Source of the DNA: Thermohalobaculum sp050331395
GTDB taxonomy: Bacteria > Pseudomonadota > Alphaproteobacteria > Rhodobacterales > Rhodobacteraceae
Direction: 5' to 3'
Assembly (NCBI GenBank): GCA_050331395.1
Contig: JBHJGX010000025.1
Location: forward strand, 1-64,000
DNA length: 64,000 bases
Below the pieces are notes generated by a model. The model saw nothing but the letters and a program-made list of their open reading frames with translations, did no database searches and was not told the origin of the DNA. Numbering within the stretch: position 1 is the stretch's first letter; each line of letters opens with the position of its first letter. Below are positions 19,020 through 26,611 of the stretch, in pieces. Both the position numbers and the translations under genes were made by a program.

Positions 19020-19823
19020 ATGACCTACTGCGTCGCGATAAAACTGAACGAAGGTGTCGTTTGTCTCGCCGACACGCGAACAAACGCCGGCCTTGATAAT
19101 ATTGCGAAGTACCGCAAGCTTTTCACATGGAGCGTTCCTGGAGACAGGGTCATCGCGATGATGACGTCGGGTAACCTTGCGATTACGCAAGCGGTCATGA
19201 GCCAAATTCAAGAGGCAATCGATCGACCGGTCGAAGGTGCGGAGACCATTTTTACTGCGCCGTCGATGTTTCGCGTAGCCGAAGTCGTCGGTACGGCCAT
19301 GCGCAACGTGCAGGTGCAATACGGTCCGGGTCTGGCTGCTTCCGGACAGTCCTCGGACAGCTCGATCGTACTCGCCGGCCAGCGCGCCGGCGGTGAGGTG
19401 CGACTTTTCCTCATTTATTCCGCCGGAAATTTCATCGAAGCGACGGACGACACGCCCTTCTTTCAGATTGGCGAACACAAATACGGCAAACCTATACTCG
19501 ACCGCGTTATTCAACCGCAGACACCTCTTGAAGATGCAATCCTCGCTGCGCTCTTGTCGATGGACTCGACCCTTCGCTCCAACTTGTCGGTTGGCATGCC
19601 GCTTGATCTTGCTGTGATCAGAACCGGGAATTTTGTGTTTGATCGCCTCCATCGCATCGAAGATGATGATCAAGACTTTCGGGACTTGTCGCAAATGTGG
19701 TCCACAGCGCTCCGCCAAGCCTTTACGGATATTAGATCTGCAATCGGAAAAAAACGTACTGCAGCGTTTCAAGCAAACGCGGCACCCGAACATTTTGACG
19801 ACTTCGATCATGATGATCATTGA
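19020..19823 (+). CDS. Anbu (bacterial proteasome-related peptidase)
   Basis: A 267-residue N-terminal-nucleophile hydrolase of the Anbu (ancestral beta subunit) family, related to HslV and 20S proteasome beta subunits. The start at 19020 is selected because the protein must begin MTYCVAIKL, exposing Thr at position 2 as nucleophile; the longer frame upstream is not homologous. The block VCLADTRTNAGLDNI is diagnostic, and GNLAITQAV follows. Together with transglutaminase/DUF2126, ATP-grasp and alpha-E genes it forms the well-known Anbu operon, whose physiological substrate is still unknown. A 195-base gap separates it from the alpha-E gene, so it may have its own promoter. Confidence 0.93.
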   Translation: MTYCVAIKLNEGVVCLADTRTNAGLDNIAKYRKLFTWSVPGDRVIAMMTSGNLAITQAVMSQIQEAIDRPVEGAETIFTAPSMFRVAEVVGTAMRNVQVQYGPGLAASGQSSDSSIVLAGQRAGGEVRLFLIYSAGNFIEATDDTPFFQIGEHKYGKPILDRVIQPQTPLEDAILAALLSMDSTLRSNLSVGMPLDLAVIRTGNFVFDRLHRIEDDDQDFRDLSQMWSTALRQAFTDIRSAIGKKRTAAFQANAAPEHFDDFDHDDH

Positions 19824-19836
19824 AAAATTTTTCAAA

Positions 19837-21408
19837 TCAATTTTGCAATTCGTCTTCTGCAATTTTGACAGCTAGGTTAGCGATGTCGTTGGACAGAGGT
19901 CTATCTTCGATCAGTGGCGATACGTTCTCTCTTACTTGAGATACCAAGGACTGCGTTGCCGGCGAGAACCCAGACTCCACGATGTCTACCCCCTCGGCGA
20001 CGGCAATCGCTAATATAGACAGGATTTTCGCCGCCTCGCCGACCTGTCGGGCTGCCAAGCGCGCAGCGATCGTACCTAGGCTGACCACATCCTGATTGGC
20101 ACCATTTGTCGAGATAGAGTGAATGGACGCAGGTCCCGCACCCGATCGCATCTCTGCGAGAACCGCTGTCGCCGTCACCTGTGCTCCCATCAATCCGCTG
20201 CTGAGCCCCGCCTCTCCCCGACAAAGAAAGGGCGGCAACCCGCCATTGAGCCGTTCATCCGTGAGCCGTGCGAGTTGCCGCTCGGCCAGGCCCGCAAGCA
20301 TTACAAGGGCGATCGACAGCGCATCGGACGCGTGGCCGACGTGGCAGCCCATGAAATTACCTCCATGAAGGGCTGCCGGCCCGTCCGTGGGAAAAATTGG
20401 GTTGTCGGTCGCGGACAGCAATTCTTGTGCAACAATGGTGTTGTGATAGGAGAGCGCGTCGCGGACGGCACCCAGGACTTGTGGCACGCAGCGAATGGAG
20501 TATGCGTCTTGATGTGGTTGTGTATCTGACCCACCGGCTGAGTTGGGCTCAAGACGTTGGGCCGATGCGGGCTCGGCCACCAGCCGTCGCGAGCCTTCTG
20601 CCGCCGCCAGCAGCGCCCTCATAGTTGCGGCTTGACCCGGATGTCTGCGCGCCGATGAAAACGCGGGATGCCAGGCCTCCCGACGTCCTGACAACAGCTC
20701 CGCATAGCCGACACTCAGATGCTCCGCCCAACGTACCAAACGCGCCGCGCGGTCGGCATTCAAGACGGCTATCCCCGTCATCGCCGAGGTTCCGTTGACA
20801 AGTGCCAGTCCATCGCGTGCTTCGAGGCGAAGCCAAGGCAATCCTGTCGACGCTCGAACGCGATCTGGCGACACCGCACTACCATCAATGGCAATGAACC
20901 CGCCTTCCCCAGTCAGCGACAGCGCGAGATGGGCAAGAGGGGTCAGGTCTCCGCTCGCCCCGACCGTCCCCTGCTCGGGAATGCGTGGGGCGAACGGGCT
21001 GGCGAGGAGCGCCTGCATGAGCAGAACGGCCTCCGGAGAGGCTCCGGAAAGACCGTGCGAGAGCGACACCAATCGCGCGAGGAGGACCGCCCGCGCCTCG
21101 GCCCAAGGCAGGCACCTGCCGAGGCCCGTCGCCAGGTGGGAAATGAGGTTGCGCTGTAGAGTTTCTGCCTCTGCCGCTCGAACCAACCGGTTCGCGAGCG
21201 GTCCAAACCCCGTGGTGACGCCATAGATCAGTCGCCCGTCGCGAACCGCCTGGAGCAGTCGCTTGTGACCGGCCCGAATTCGCGCGTGCGATTGGTCTGT
21301 CAGTGTTGCATGCGCCCCACGCGCAATTGCATTGGCAGCCGACAAATTTGGGCACCCTTCAATGGGATCAATTGCCATGACTTGCTGCTGGGTCACTGAT
21401 GACTGCAT
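19837..21408 (-). CDS. tal: Tyrosine ammonia-lyase (p-coumarate synthesis for PYP)
   Basis: A 523-residue aromatic amino-acid lyase that removes ammonia from L-tyrosine to give p-coumarate. The Ala-Ser-Gly triplet that cyclises to the MIO cofactor is in GTVGASGDLTPLAHL. At the substrate-selectivity position the sequence is NLISHLATG, whose His-Leu pair matches tyrosine ammonia-lyases (His89-Leu90 in the Rhodobacter sphaeroides enzyme) rather than the Ser-His of histidine lyases. The length also equals that of the Rhodobacter enzyme. The start at 21408 has AAGGG about 9 bases upstream; a longer frame from 21471 exists. It is divergent from the PYP operon, fitting a role in chromophore supply. 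Confidence 0.88.
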   Translation of the reverse strand: MQSSVTQQQVMAIDPIEGCPNLSAANAIARGAHATLTDQSHARIRAGHKRLLQAVRDGRLIYGVTTGFGPLANRLVRAAEAETLQRNLISHLATGLGRCLPWAEARAVLLARLVSLSHGLSGASPEAVLLMQALLASPFAPRIPEQGTVGASGDLTPLAHLALSLTGEGGFIAIDGSAVSPDRVRASTGLPWLRLEARDGLALVNGTSAMTGIAVLNADRAARLVRWAEHLSVGYAELLSGRREAWHPAFSSARRHPGQAATMRALLAAAEGSRRLVAEPASAQRLEPNSAGGSDTQPHQDAYSIRCVPQVLGAVRDALSYHNTIVAQELLSATDNPIFPTDGPAALHGGNFMGCHVGHASDALSIALVMLAGLAERQLARLTDERLNGGLPPFLCRGEAGLSSGLMGAQVTATAVLAEMRSGAGPASIHSISTNGANQDVVSLGTIAARLAARQVGEAAKILSILAIAVAEGVDIVESGFSPATQSLVSQVRENVSPLIEDRPLSNDIANLAVKIAEDELQN

Positions 21409-21712
21409 GCAGTCGCCCTTTCGACAAATTTCTCCCGCAACATCCGTAACGAAATCATATGAACAAAGCATGAAGAAGGATTCCCGTCATTTTGCGTCAA
21501 CCTGGCGGATAATTGCGCAGAGATCGCTCTGCCCGAAAAGTCTTTCTTAAGATGTGAGGGGCTAAAGCCGACACGAGTGTTACAGCACGGCTGCGCCCAC
21601 GCGATGGTGCGCCGATCCTACGGCTCCGACCGGGCGGATGGTGCGCCGGCCCTACGGCCCCGACCGGACGGCAGAACAGACGCGGGACGTGGCCTTAACG
21701 AAGGAGAGATTG
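21409..21712. promoter_or_regulatory. Divergent intergenic region between tal and the PYP operon
   Basis: This 304-base non-coding stretch must hold the promoters of both divergent units. It contains two 31-base direct repeats at 21603-21633 and 21637-21667 (period 34, unit GATGGTGCGCCG then a CCTACGG core and CCGACCGG) just upstream of the first PYP-operon gene. No clear sigma-70 pair or TGT-N12-ACA (PpsR-like) site was found. Confidence 0.5.
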
Positions 21713-22138
21713 ATGACCGAGGAAGTTGGAACGCTGAGGGAAGACGGAGAGAGTTTCGAATTCCAATTTGCCGATATGGGACTGAGAATTCGCGGTGCCT
21801 ATGCAGAATGGGTACTGCAGGCCGCCGGCGAAGTCATCGCGAAAACGGCCGAACTGTCGTCGAAGGGCGACATAGACGCGCTCGAGACCATGGTTGGCTT
21901 CGGCGAGGCGAGCGAAATTGATCTCGATATTGCGAAGCACGACGCGAATACCCGCTTTGAAGCCATTCCGCAGTGCCTCGTCCATATGGGCTCCCTCGAC
22001 TATCACTGGATTGCACCCGAAGGTCGGGAGGACAATGATCCCCTCGGTGGTATGCTGAAGCGCATTGTGATTTTGTCGAAAACCCGCAATGGCAGTTTTT
22101 TAAAAAATATCGACGGCGTCGACACGACCAACTCTTAA
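21713..22138 (+). CDS. Unrecognised protein encoded upstream of pyp
   Basis: A 141-residue acidic soluble protein starting MTEEVGTLREDGESFEFQF, with AAGGAG 10 bases before the ATG. No family is recognised. It has no signal peptide or membrane segment. A mostly helical middle (VLQAAGEVIAKTAELSSKGD) is followed by a beta-like region ending in a basic-hydrophobic tail. It ends 36 bases before pyp on the same strand, so it is probably the first gene of the PYP operon and may interact with PYP or its chromophore pathway (inference). Base composition is lower in GC than the flanking chromosome. Confidence 0.7.
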   Translation: MTEEVGTLREDGESFEFQFADMGLRIRGAYAEWVLQAAGEVIAKTAELSSKGDIDALETMVGFGEASEIDLDIAKHDANTRFEAIPQCLVHMGSLDYHWIAPEGREDNDPLGGMLKRIVILSKTRNGSFLKNIDGVDTTNS

Positions 22139-22174
22139 TTCTGCCAGTACAGGCGCATAAGAAAGGACTGTAAA

Positions 22175-22549
22175 ATGGAAATCGTCCCCTTTGGCTCGAA
22201 TGACATCGATAATATTCTACAAGCTGAACCCCGACGGGCAGAGTACTTACCATTCGGCGCGATCCTCATCGATCGCACGGCCAAAATCCTGAAATATAAC
22301 AAGGCTGAAGGATTGATCGCTGGACGCGACCCGGCGAATGTCCTTGGACGAAACTTTTTTAACGACATCGCCCCCTGTGCGAAAGGAAAAAGATTCCATG
22401 GTGAGTTCCTGAAGTTTGCAAAGACAGGCCAGGTTAATACTCTGTTTGACTACCAATTTGCGTACAAGGGCGCGAACGTAAAGGTACGCATTCACTTAAA
22501 ATCTCAATCGGATGGTAATACATGCTGGATTTTTGTCAAACGAGCCTGA
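22175..22549 (+). CDS. pyp: Photoactive yellow protein
   Basis: A 124-residue PAS-fold blue-light receptor, one residue shorter than the Halorhodospira halophila protein and alignable throughout. Key residues of the chromophore pocket are kept: Tyr41, Glu45 (YNKAEGLIAGRDP) and Arg51, equivalent to Tyr42, Glu46 and Arg52, and the chromophore-attachment Cys68 in FFNDIAPCAKG, equivalent to Cys69. Thr50 of the reference is Ala49 here, which may shift absorption. The C-terminus CWIFVKRA matches the family's WVFVKRV. AAGGA lies 9 bases upstream of the ATG. tal and the coumarate ligase gene flank it, so the p-coumaroyl chromophore can be made locally. Confidence 0.96.
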   Translation: MEIVPFGSNDIDNILQAEPRRAEYLPFGAILIDRTAKILKYNKAEGLIAGRDPANVLGRNFFNDIAPCAKGKRFHGEFLKFAKTGQVNTLFDYQFAYKGANVKVRIHLKSQSDGNTCWIFVKRA

Positions 22550-22556
22550 GCGAGAT

Positions 22557-23156
22557 ATGACCGACATGCCATCTCTTGTGGAAAATGATCGCTATCTTTT
22601 CGGGGAAATGACGGTTGTCGCCACAGATGAAATGACAGCCCTGTATCAGGCGCGCCGAGGAGTACGGCCGCTGGTAATAGCCACCAAAGATCCAACAATA
22701 TCTTTTAGAGAATGGCCCAACCCCCGTTCAATACCTCAAATATCTCGAATTTCGCTTCGGCGTGACGGCGCGCCGCCGCTTACATTTGACGGTTTTAAAC
22801 TTTTCGCCCGGGCCTCAGTAACTCCAGTCAAAAAGCCTCAAAGCTTTCACGTACGGCAAGTCTTTGAAATCTACCTTACCGTTGAGGCCGCGCTCGTCGC
22901 TAGTCTTGCATCGGTTCCTTCCGATGCACTTTCGGCTCGCCCCGTGCATTCGTCTGCTCGACTCGTGACTGATGATTGCCTTTCACGTTTTCTAAGGTCG
23001 CACGATCCGGCAGCCGGGTGGGCCTGGCTTTCAAACGTCCCGATGGCATCATCGAACGACTTTGCCACCCGGCTCCGCCGTGATCTTCAGGCTCTAGTAG
23101 CCGCTGCCCTGAGAGCGGCGCCCCTTACCATCAGTTTCGAGAGTGGTGATAAATGA
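22557..23156 (+). CDS. PYP/gas-vesicle-linked paralogue A (unknown family)
   Basis: A 199-residue protein with no recognised domain. The start at 22557 (TDMPSLVENDRYLFGEM follows) lies 8 bases after the pyp stop. Its middle carries LRRDGAPPLTFDGFKL, which matches IKRSGQRPLQFDGIEL in the next gene and LGRSGTTPLRFRGICL in a third gene at 26107. All three then show a beta-strand-like segment and end in a helix rich in Arg and Ala. The N-terminal 60 residues are unique to this copy. Its stop overlaps the next start (ATGA), so translation is coupled. Function unknown. Confidence 0.72.
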   Translation: MTDMPSLVENDRYLFGEMTVVATDEMTALYQARRGVRPLVIATKDPTISFREWPNPRSIPQISRISLRRDGAPPLTFDGFKLFARASVTPVKKPQSFHVRQVFEIYLTVEAALVASLASVPSDALSARPVHSSARLVTDDCLSRFLRSHDPAAGWAWLSNVPMASSNDFATRLRRDLQALVAAALRAAPLTISFESGDK

Positions 23157-23653
23157 ACCAGATGCAACCAATCGACATGCAAGGCCTGCGGGTCGATCAG
23201 CGCGATACTCAGACCCATGATCAAGCTCCGTCAACAAATTCGATGAGTGAATTTCTTATCAAGAGGAGTGGTCAGCGCCCGCTTCAATTCGATGGAATTG
23301 AACTCTGTATGGCCATGAGTTACATTCCAAACTCGGAATACTGGTATGAGATAAATGTCTATCGACGATCTGAACAAGATTTTGTACTAGCAATTCGTAT
23401 ATTTTTCGAATCTGTCGACGAACGAGATCGAGTGCGCGCCTGGGAGTGCGCAACATTCGATGAGGTATTGAAGCGGCTTGAAAACTATGATGCGGCTGAA
23501 GACATCCGGGTCGAAATTTCTGCTGACACCACCGCGCTGTCTGTCCCGGATCTTGCCGCACAAAGCTATTTCTGGCGGGCTCGTGCCACAGCAGCGCGCC
23601 AACAATTTGCAGGTCTAGTTGGTGAGATCCTCCACGAATTGAGCAGCAGTTAA
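23153..23653 (+). CDS. PYP/gas-vesicle-linked paralogue B (unknown family)
   Basis: A 166-residue soluble protein sharing the G-x-x-P-L-x-F-x-G-I-x-L motif (RSGQRPLQFDGIEL) with the genes at 22557 and 26107. Downstream of the motif, EINVYRRSEQDFVLAIRIFF aligns with EVSLWQREAGGLVVRVVV in paralogue C, and DEVLKRLENYDA with AAMEVLERFDP. The first 30 residues are polar and probably disordered. The ATG overlaps the stop of paralogue A by four bases. No catalytic motif is visible; a small beta-sheet binding domain is a guess. Confidence 0.72.
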   Translation: MNQMQPIDMQGLRVDQRDTQTHDQAPSTNSMSEFLIKRSGQRPLQFDGIELCMAMSYIPNSEYWYEINVYRRSEQDFVLAIRIFFESVDERDRVRAWECATFDEVLKRLENYDAAEDIRVEISADTTALSVPDLAAQSYFWRARATAARQQFAGLVGEILHELSSS

Positions 23654-23674
23654 CAAGCTTTCGAGGTTCCGATT

Positions 23675-24904
23675 GTGCCTAACGGGGACAAAGCTCCACT
23701 TGACCAAGCGTCGATCCTCCGCATCCTCGTCGCACTAGCCGCTGACGAACTTGGCCGTGAACGCAGACGCCCAGTTACCCCGGATCACTGGTCCAGCTGG
23801 GTTGCTGAAACGACCGTTGATGAGGACGGATTGGGCGTCGATAGTTTAGGCCGCCTAAATCTGGCGGCCCGAGTTTCGCGCGCATTTCAGCTCCAATTTA
23901 CTGGGTTCGAGGATTATTTGCTAGTTAATCGCCGCCTAGGAGATTGGAGCGAAATCGTCTCGGGGGGAATGACGGTCAACGCAAAAGCGGGAAATTTATG
24001 CTTGGCATTTGAAACCTCAGGGGCGGCAGGTGAACCAAAGACGGTATTACATCAACTGTCGAATCTGCGTCGCGAAGCTCGGGCCTATCCTAAAATTTTT
24101 GGCAATTGTAATCGCGTGCTCTCCTTGGTTCCGCCTCACCATATATTTGGATTTTTGTTTTCAATTCTTGGCCCCATCGAGGCGAGCTGGACGGTTTGCG
24201 ATTTACGCACAAAGGGGTCGAGTGCCCTACTGCGCACTGCCCGAGCTGGCGACGCCTTAATTGCGACGCCTTTTCTTTTGGGGCTATTTGCGAAACAGGG
24301 ACTTGTTTTACCGACCGATATCACGACGATTAGTTCCACCGCTCCTTTGCTTGAACCGGACTGGACGCGGCTGAAATGCTTAGGCATGTCGCGCATCGTT
24401 GAGTTTTATGGCTCGACTGAAACAGCCGGCGTCGGTTGGCGGAAGGGGCCCTTCGAGCCCTTTACCCTTTTCAGCTATCTCTCGCTCACGTGGACGGCAA
24501 CTGGCCAGGTGGAGATTATAGATGAAGACGGGCGTAGGTTGGCCGTTCCTGATCGAGTTCAGGCCGAAGGATCCGATGCCCTGCGGGTTTTGGGCCGTCT
24601 CGACGAGGCGGTGCAGGTGGGGGGCACAAATGTCTTTCCCGACCGTGTACGAAGTGTTTTGGCGAGTGGTCCTGGCGTCGCCGATTGTGTGGTCCGACCT
24701 TACGAAGATGGGCGGCGGTTGCGTGCATTTATCGTACCACTTGATCGTGACATTCTGGCCGATAACGCGTTGATCGAGCGCTTCATTGCCACGATCCGAC
24801 GTCATGCAGCCAAGACGCTAACGCCTCCAGAGCGTCCTGGAGAATTGACGGTGGGCGCCGCCGTTCCGCGAAATTCGTATGGCAAACCCATAGATTGGCG
24901 CTGA
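23675..24904 (+). CDS. pcl: p-Coumarate:CoA ligase for the PYP chromophore
   Basis: A 409-residue AMP-forming acyl-CoA synthetase, shorter than typical 4-coumarate ligases (about 540) but like the small enzymes next to pyp genes in Rhodobacter. ATP-binding elements are visible: FETSGAAGEPKTV for the P-loop-like block, EFYGSTETAG for the adenylate block, LGRLDEAVQVGGTNVFP for the hinge and RNSYGKPIDWR with the C-terminal lysine. It should convert p-coumarate, CoA and ATP to p-coumaroyl-CoA, the donor of the chromophore thioester. It uses a GTG start with GAGG about 9 bases upstream and lies between two members of the unknown paralogous family. Confidence 0.87.
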   Translation: MPNGDKAPLDQASILRILVALAADELGRERRRPVTPDHWSSWVAETTVDEDGLGVDSLGRLNLAARVSRAFQLQFTGFEDYLLVNRRLGDWSEIVSGGMTVNAKAGNLCLAFETSGAAGEPKTVLHQLSNLRREARAYPKIFGNCNRVLSLVPPHHIFGFLFSILGPIEASWTVCDLRTKGSSALLRTARAGDALIATPFLLGLFAKQGLVLPTDITTISSTAPLLEPDWTRLKCLGMSRIVEFYGSTETAGVGWRKGPFEPFTLFSYLSLTWTATGQVEIIDEDGRRLAVPDRVQAEGSDALRVLGRLDEAVQVGGTNVFPDRVRSVLASGPGVADCVVRPYEDGRRLRAFIVPLDRDILADNALIERFIATIRRHAAKTLTPPERPGELTVGAAVPRNSYGKPIDWR

Positions 24905-24949
24905 TACCGGCGTTAATCATTCAAAACAGTAGCGAGACAAGATGAATAC

Positions 24950-26086
24950 ATGTTTGGCGTCTTGAGTGCGATTGCGATATTTGGCGTGATTTGCGCGATC
25001 ACAGCTATCGGAACTATAGTTTTGCTCCAGAGGACACGGCGGGCTCGAAACTTCGTACAGGAGCTTGTCAAGAAAATTGAAAATGTTGAGATGAAAGTCG
25101 CGATAATCGGGCGCCTCGCCACGAAACTTGAACCAGCGATCCAGTCGGCTCAGGAGGATGGCGTACACGACCGATTGAGGATTGCAGCGCTCTTACGCAA
25201 ACTCGCACAATCGCAGCATGCGCTCGCGAGACGCGCTGCCGCCGGTGCCGCCGTTCGTGAAGCAGAAATTCACGAACGTCTTAAGAATTGCGAAATATCG
25301 ATCCGATCCTTCGCGCACGATGTAGAGACGGCAAGTACTCGGATTGAGGCTGCGGAAGCTTTCGAGGCGCGGGCGTCAGCCCGGGTCGTTGAGCTGATGA
25401 CACAAATTGATGAGTTGACGACACGGCTCACGGCGCTGACGGATCCGACCCACCCGGGACTTGCCCGCACATTGACCGTACAAGAGACTAAATGCCGAGA
25501 GCGTTATGAGGCTGCACAACGGATCGCCACGCGGATCAATGACGCGGAGCTCCGCCTTGCTGGGCTCCCCTCCAGGTTCGCCATGTTCGACCGTCGTTTG
25601 GAGGAGTTGAGCCAGGCCTTCGAGGGCAAAGTGGCACAGCGAATCTCCGAAATTTCGGAATTGCGATTGCTGATTTCCAAGCTTCAAGACGATGTTGCCG
25701 CTCACGCCTGCGCACCTGAGCAAAGAGCCCTCATCGAGAGTGTAGCGGCTTTAAAAGGCAGCGCCGAGCATATCACACAATATGTGGATCCTCACGAAAC
25801 GCCCTTTACCATTCCATTCGAAAAGAAATTCTATATCACAGATATTCGGAATTGCCAAAGTCAAATCGCAGAAAACACAAGAGAGTCAGACGACCACGTT
25901 GCTCAACAAATCCATGATATGAAAAAATTGGCAACAACTGTATGTTTATCTGGGGCAAACCCAAATCTCCTGAACGAAACTGAATTCGTTACGACCGCTC
26001 CGTCGGCCGTTTCTTCAATTCTGGGCGATACCGTCGCTGAGGCGGTGAAACAGCCTGAGCGGGTGATCTCGCTTGTCCCTCGTTGA
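24950..26086 (+). CDS. Membrane-anchored coiled-coil protein
   Basis: A 378-residue protein with a single N-terminal membrane helix (residues about 3-27, VLSAIAIFGVICAITAIGTI) and then about 270 residues of predicted coiled coil rich in Ala, Glu, Arg and Leu. There is no receptor signalling hairpin, HAMP or enzymatic motif. The C-terminal 80 residues are less helical. With one membrane anchor and a long cytoplasmic rod it resembles scaffold or tether proteins. It lies between the coumarate ligase and paralogue C, co-directional with the gas vesicle genes. Function unknown. Confidence 0.72.
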   Translation: MFGVLSAIAIFGVICAITAIGTIVLLQRTRRARNFVQELVKKIENVEMKVAIIGRLATKLEPAIQSAQEDGVHDRLRIAALLRKLAQSQHALARRAAAGAAVREAEIHERLKNCEISIRSFAHDVETASTRIEAAEAFEARASARVVELMTQIDELTTRLTALTDPTHPGLARTLTVQETKCRERYEAAQRIATRINDAELRLAGLPSRFAMFDRRLEELSQAFEGKVAQRISEISELRLLISKLQDDVAAHACAPEQRALIESVAALKGSAEHITQYVDPHETPFTIPFEKKFYITDIRNCQSQIAENTRESDDHVAQQIHDMKKLATTVCLSGANPNLLNETEFVTTAPSAVSSILGDTVAEAVKQPERVISLVPR

Positions 26087-26106
26087 CAGGCTATTCGGAG
26101 GCTCCG

Positions 26107-26544
26107 TTGCCAACTTCTCTTATCAACCCGTTCCCATCACCCGAACGCAAACCATTCCACCTTGCCGCCCTCGGTCGTTCGGGCACGACACCGCTTCGCT
26201 TTAGAGGCATTTGTCTGTCACGTTATCAAAGTGACGAGGCTGGCGCGACGCTAGAGGTTAGCCTTTGGCAGAGGGAGGCAGGCGGCCTTGTAGTTCGGGT
26301 TGTTGTCGACGATCCACCGCATCGCGATGCGCGCGCCTGGGTTGTCGATGAGATTGAGGCGGCAATGGAAGTGCTAGAGCGTTTCGATCCAGTGCCGTCG
26401 CCCAACTGCCGCCGGCGTTGGACGTCTGCGTCGACGGCTGCCGATTTGGCGAAGCGTGCCTGCCAGGCACATCTGGTGCGCCGGTGCTGGGAAGGGCTCT
26501 GCGGCGAGGCTCTTGCAGAATGGGCGGCGGCTACCTCCCGCTGA
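26107..26544 (+). CDS. PYP/gas-vesicle-linked paralogue C (unknown family)
   Basis: A 145-residue protein, third member of the family also found at 22557 and 23153, carrying LGRSGTTPLRFRGICL followed by EVSLWQREAGGLVVRVVV. No ATG is available near the conserved region. A TTG at 26107 has GGAGG five bases upstream and is preferred; another TTG at 26083 would overlap the preceding stop. It is the last gene before gvpN, so the family brackets the chromophore ligase and the coiled-coil protein. Function unknown. Confidence 0.68.
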   Translation: MPTSLINPFPSPERKPFHLAALGRSGTTPLRFRGICLSRYQSDEAGATLEVSLWQREAGGLVVRVVVDDPPHRDARAWVVDEIEAAMEVLERFDPVPSPNCRRRWTSASTAADLAKRACQAHLVRRCWEGLCGEALAEWAAATSR

Positions 26545-26611
26545 GCCTTCAGAAATTTATAACCCTCTCTGTCTATGACTAAGTGCCAAACGAAAGGAAT
26601 GGAGCGGACTT

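Noticed and set aside
19821..19834. TGAAAAATTTTTCA palindrome between the convergent Anbu and tal stops as a terminator
   Set aside because: The stem is only A-T pairs with no loop and no GC base, so it is a poor terminator; it may be chance.
19837..21408. Histidine ammonia-lyase (hutH) for histidine breakdown
   Set aside because: The selectivity pair is His-Leu as in tyrosine lyases, no other hut gene is nearby and the gene is adjacent to pyp.
21603..21667. CRISPR array upstream of pyp
   Set aside because: Two repeats separated by three bases only; no spacers or cas genes.
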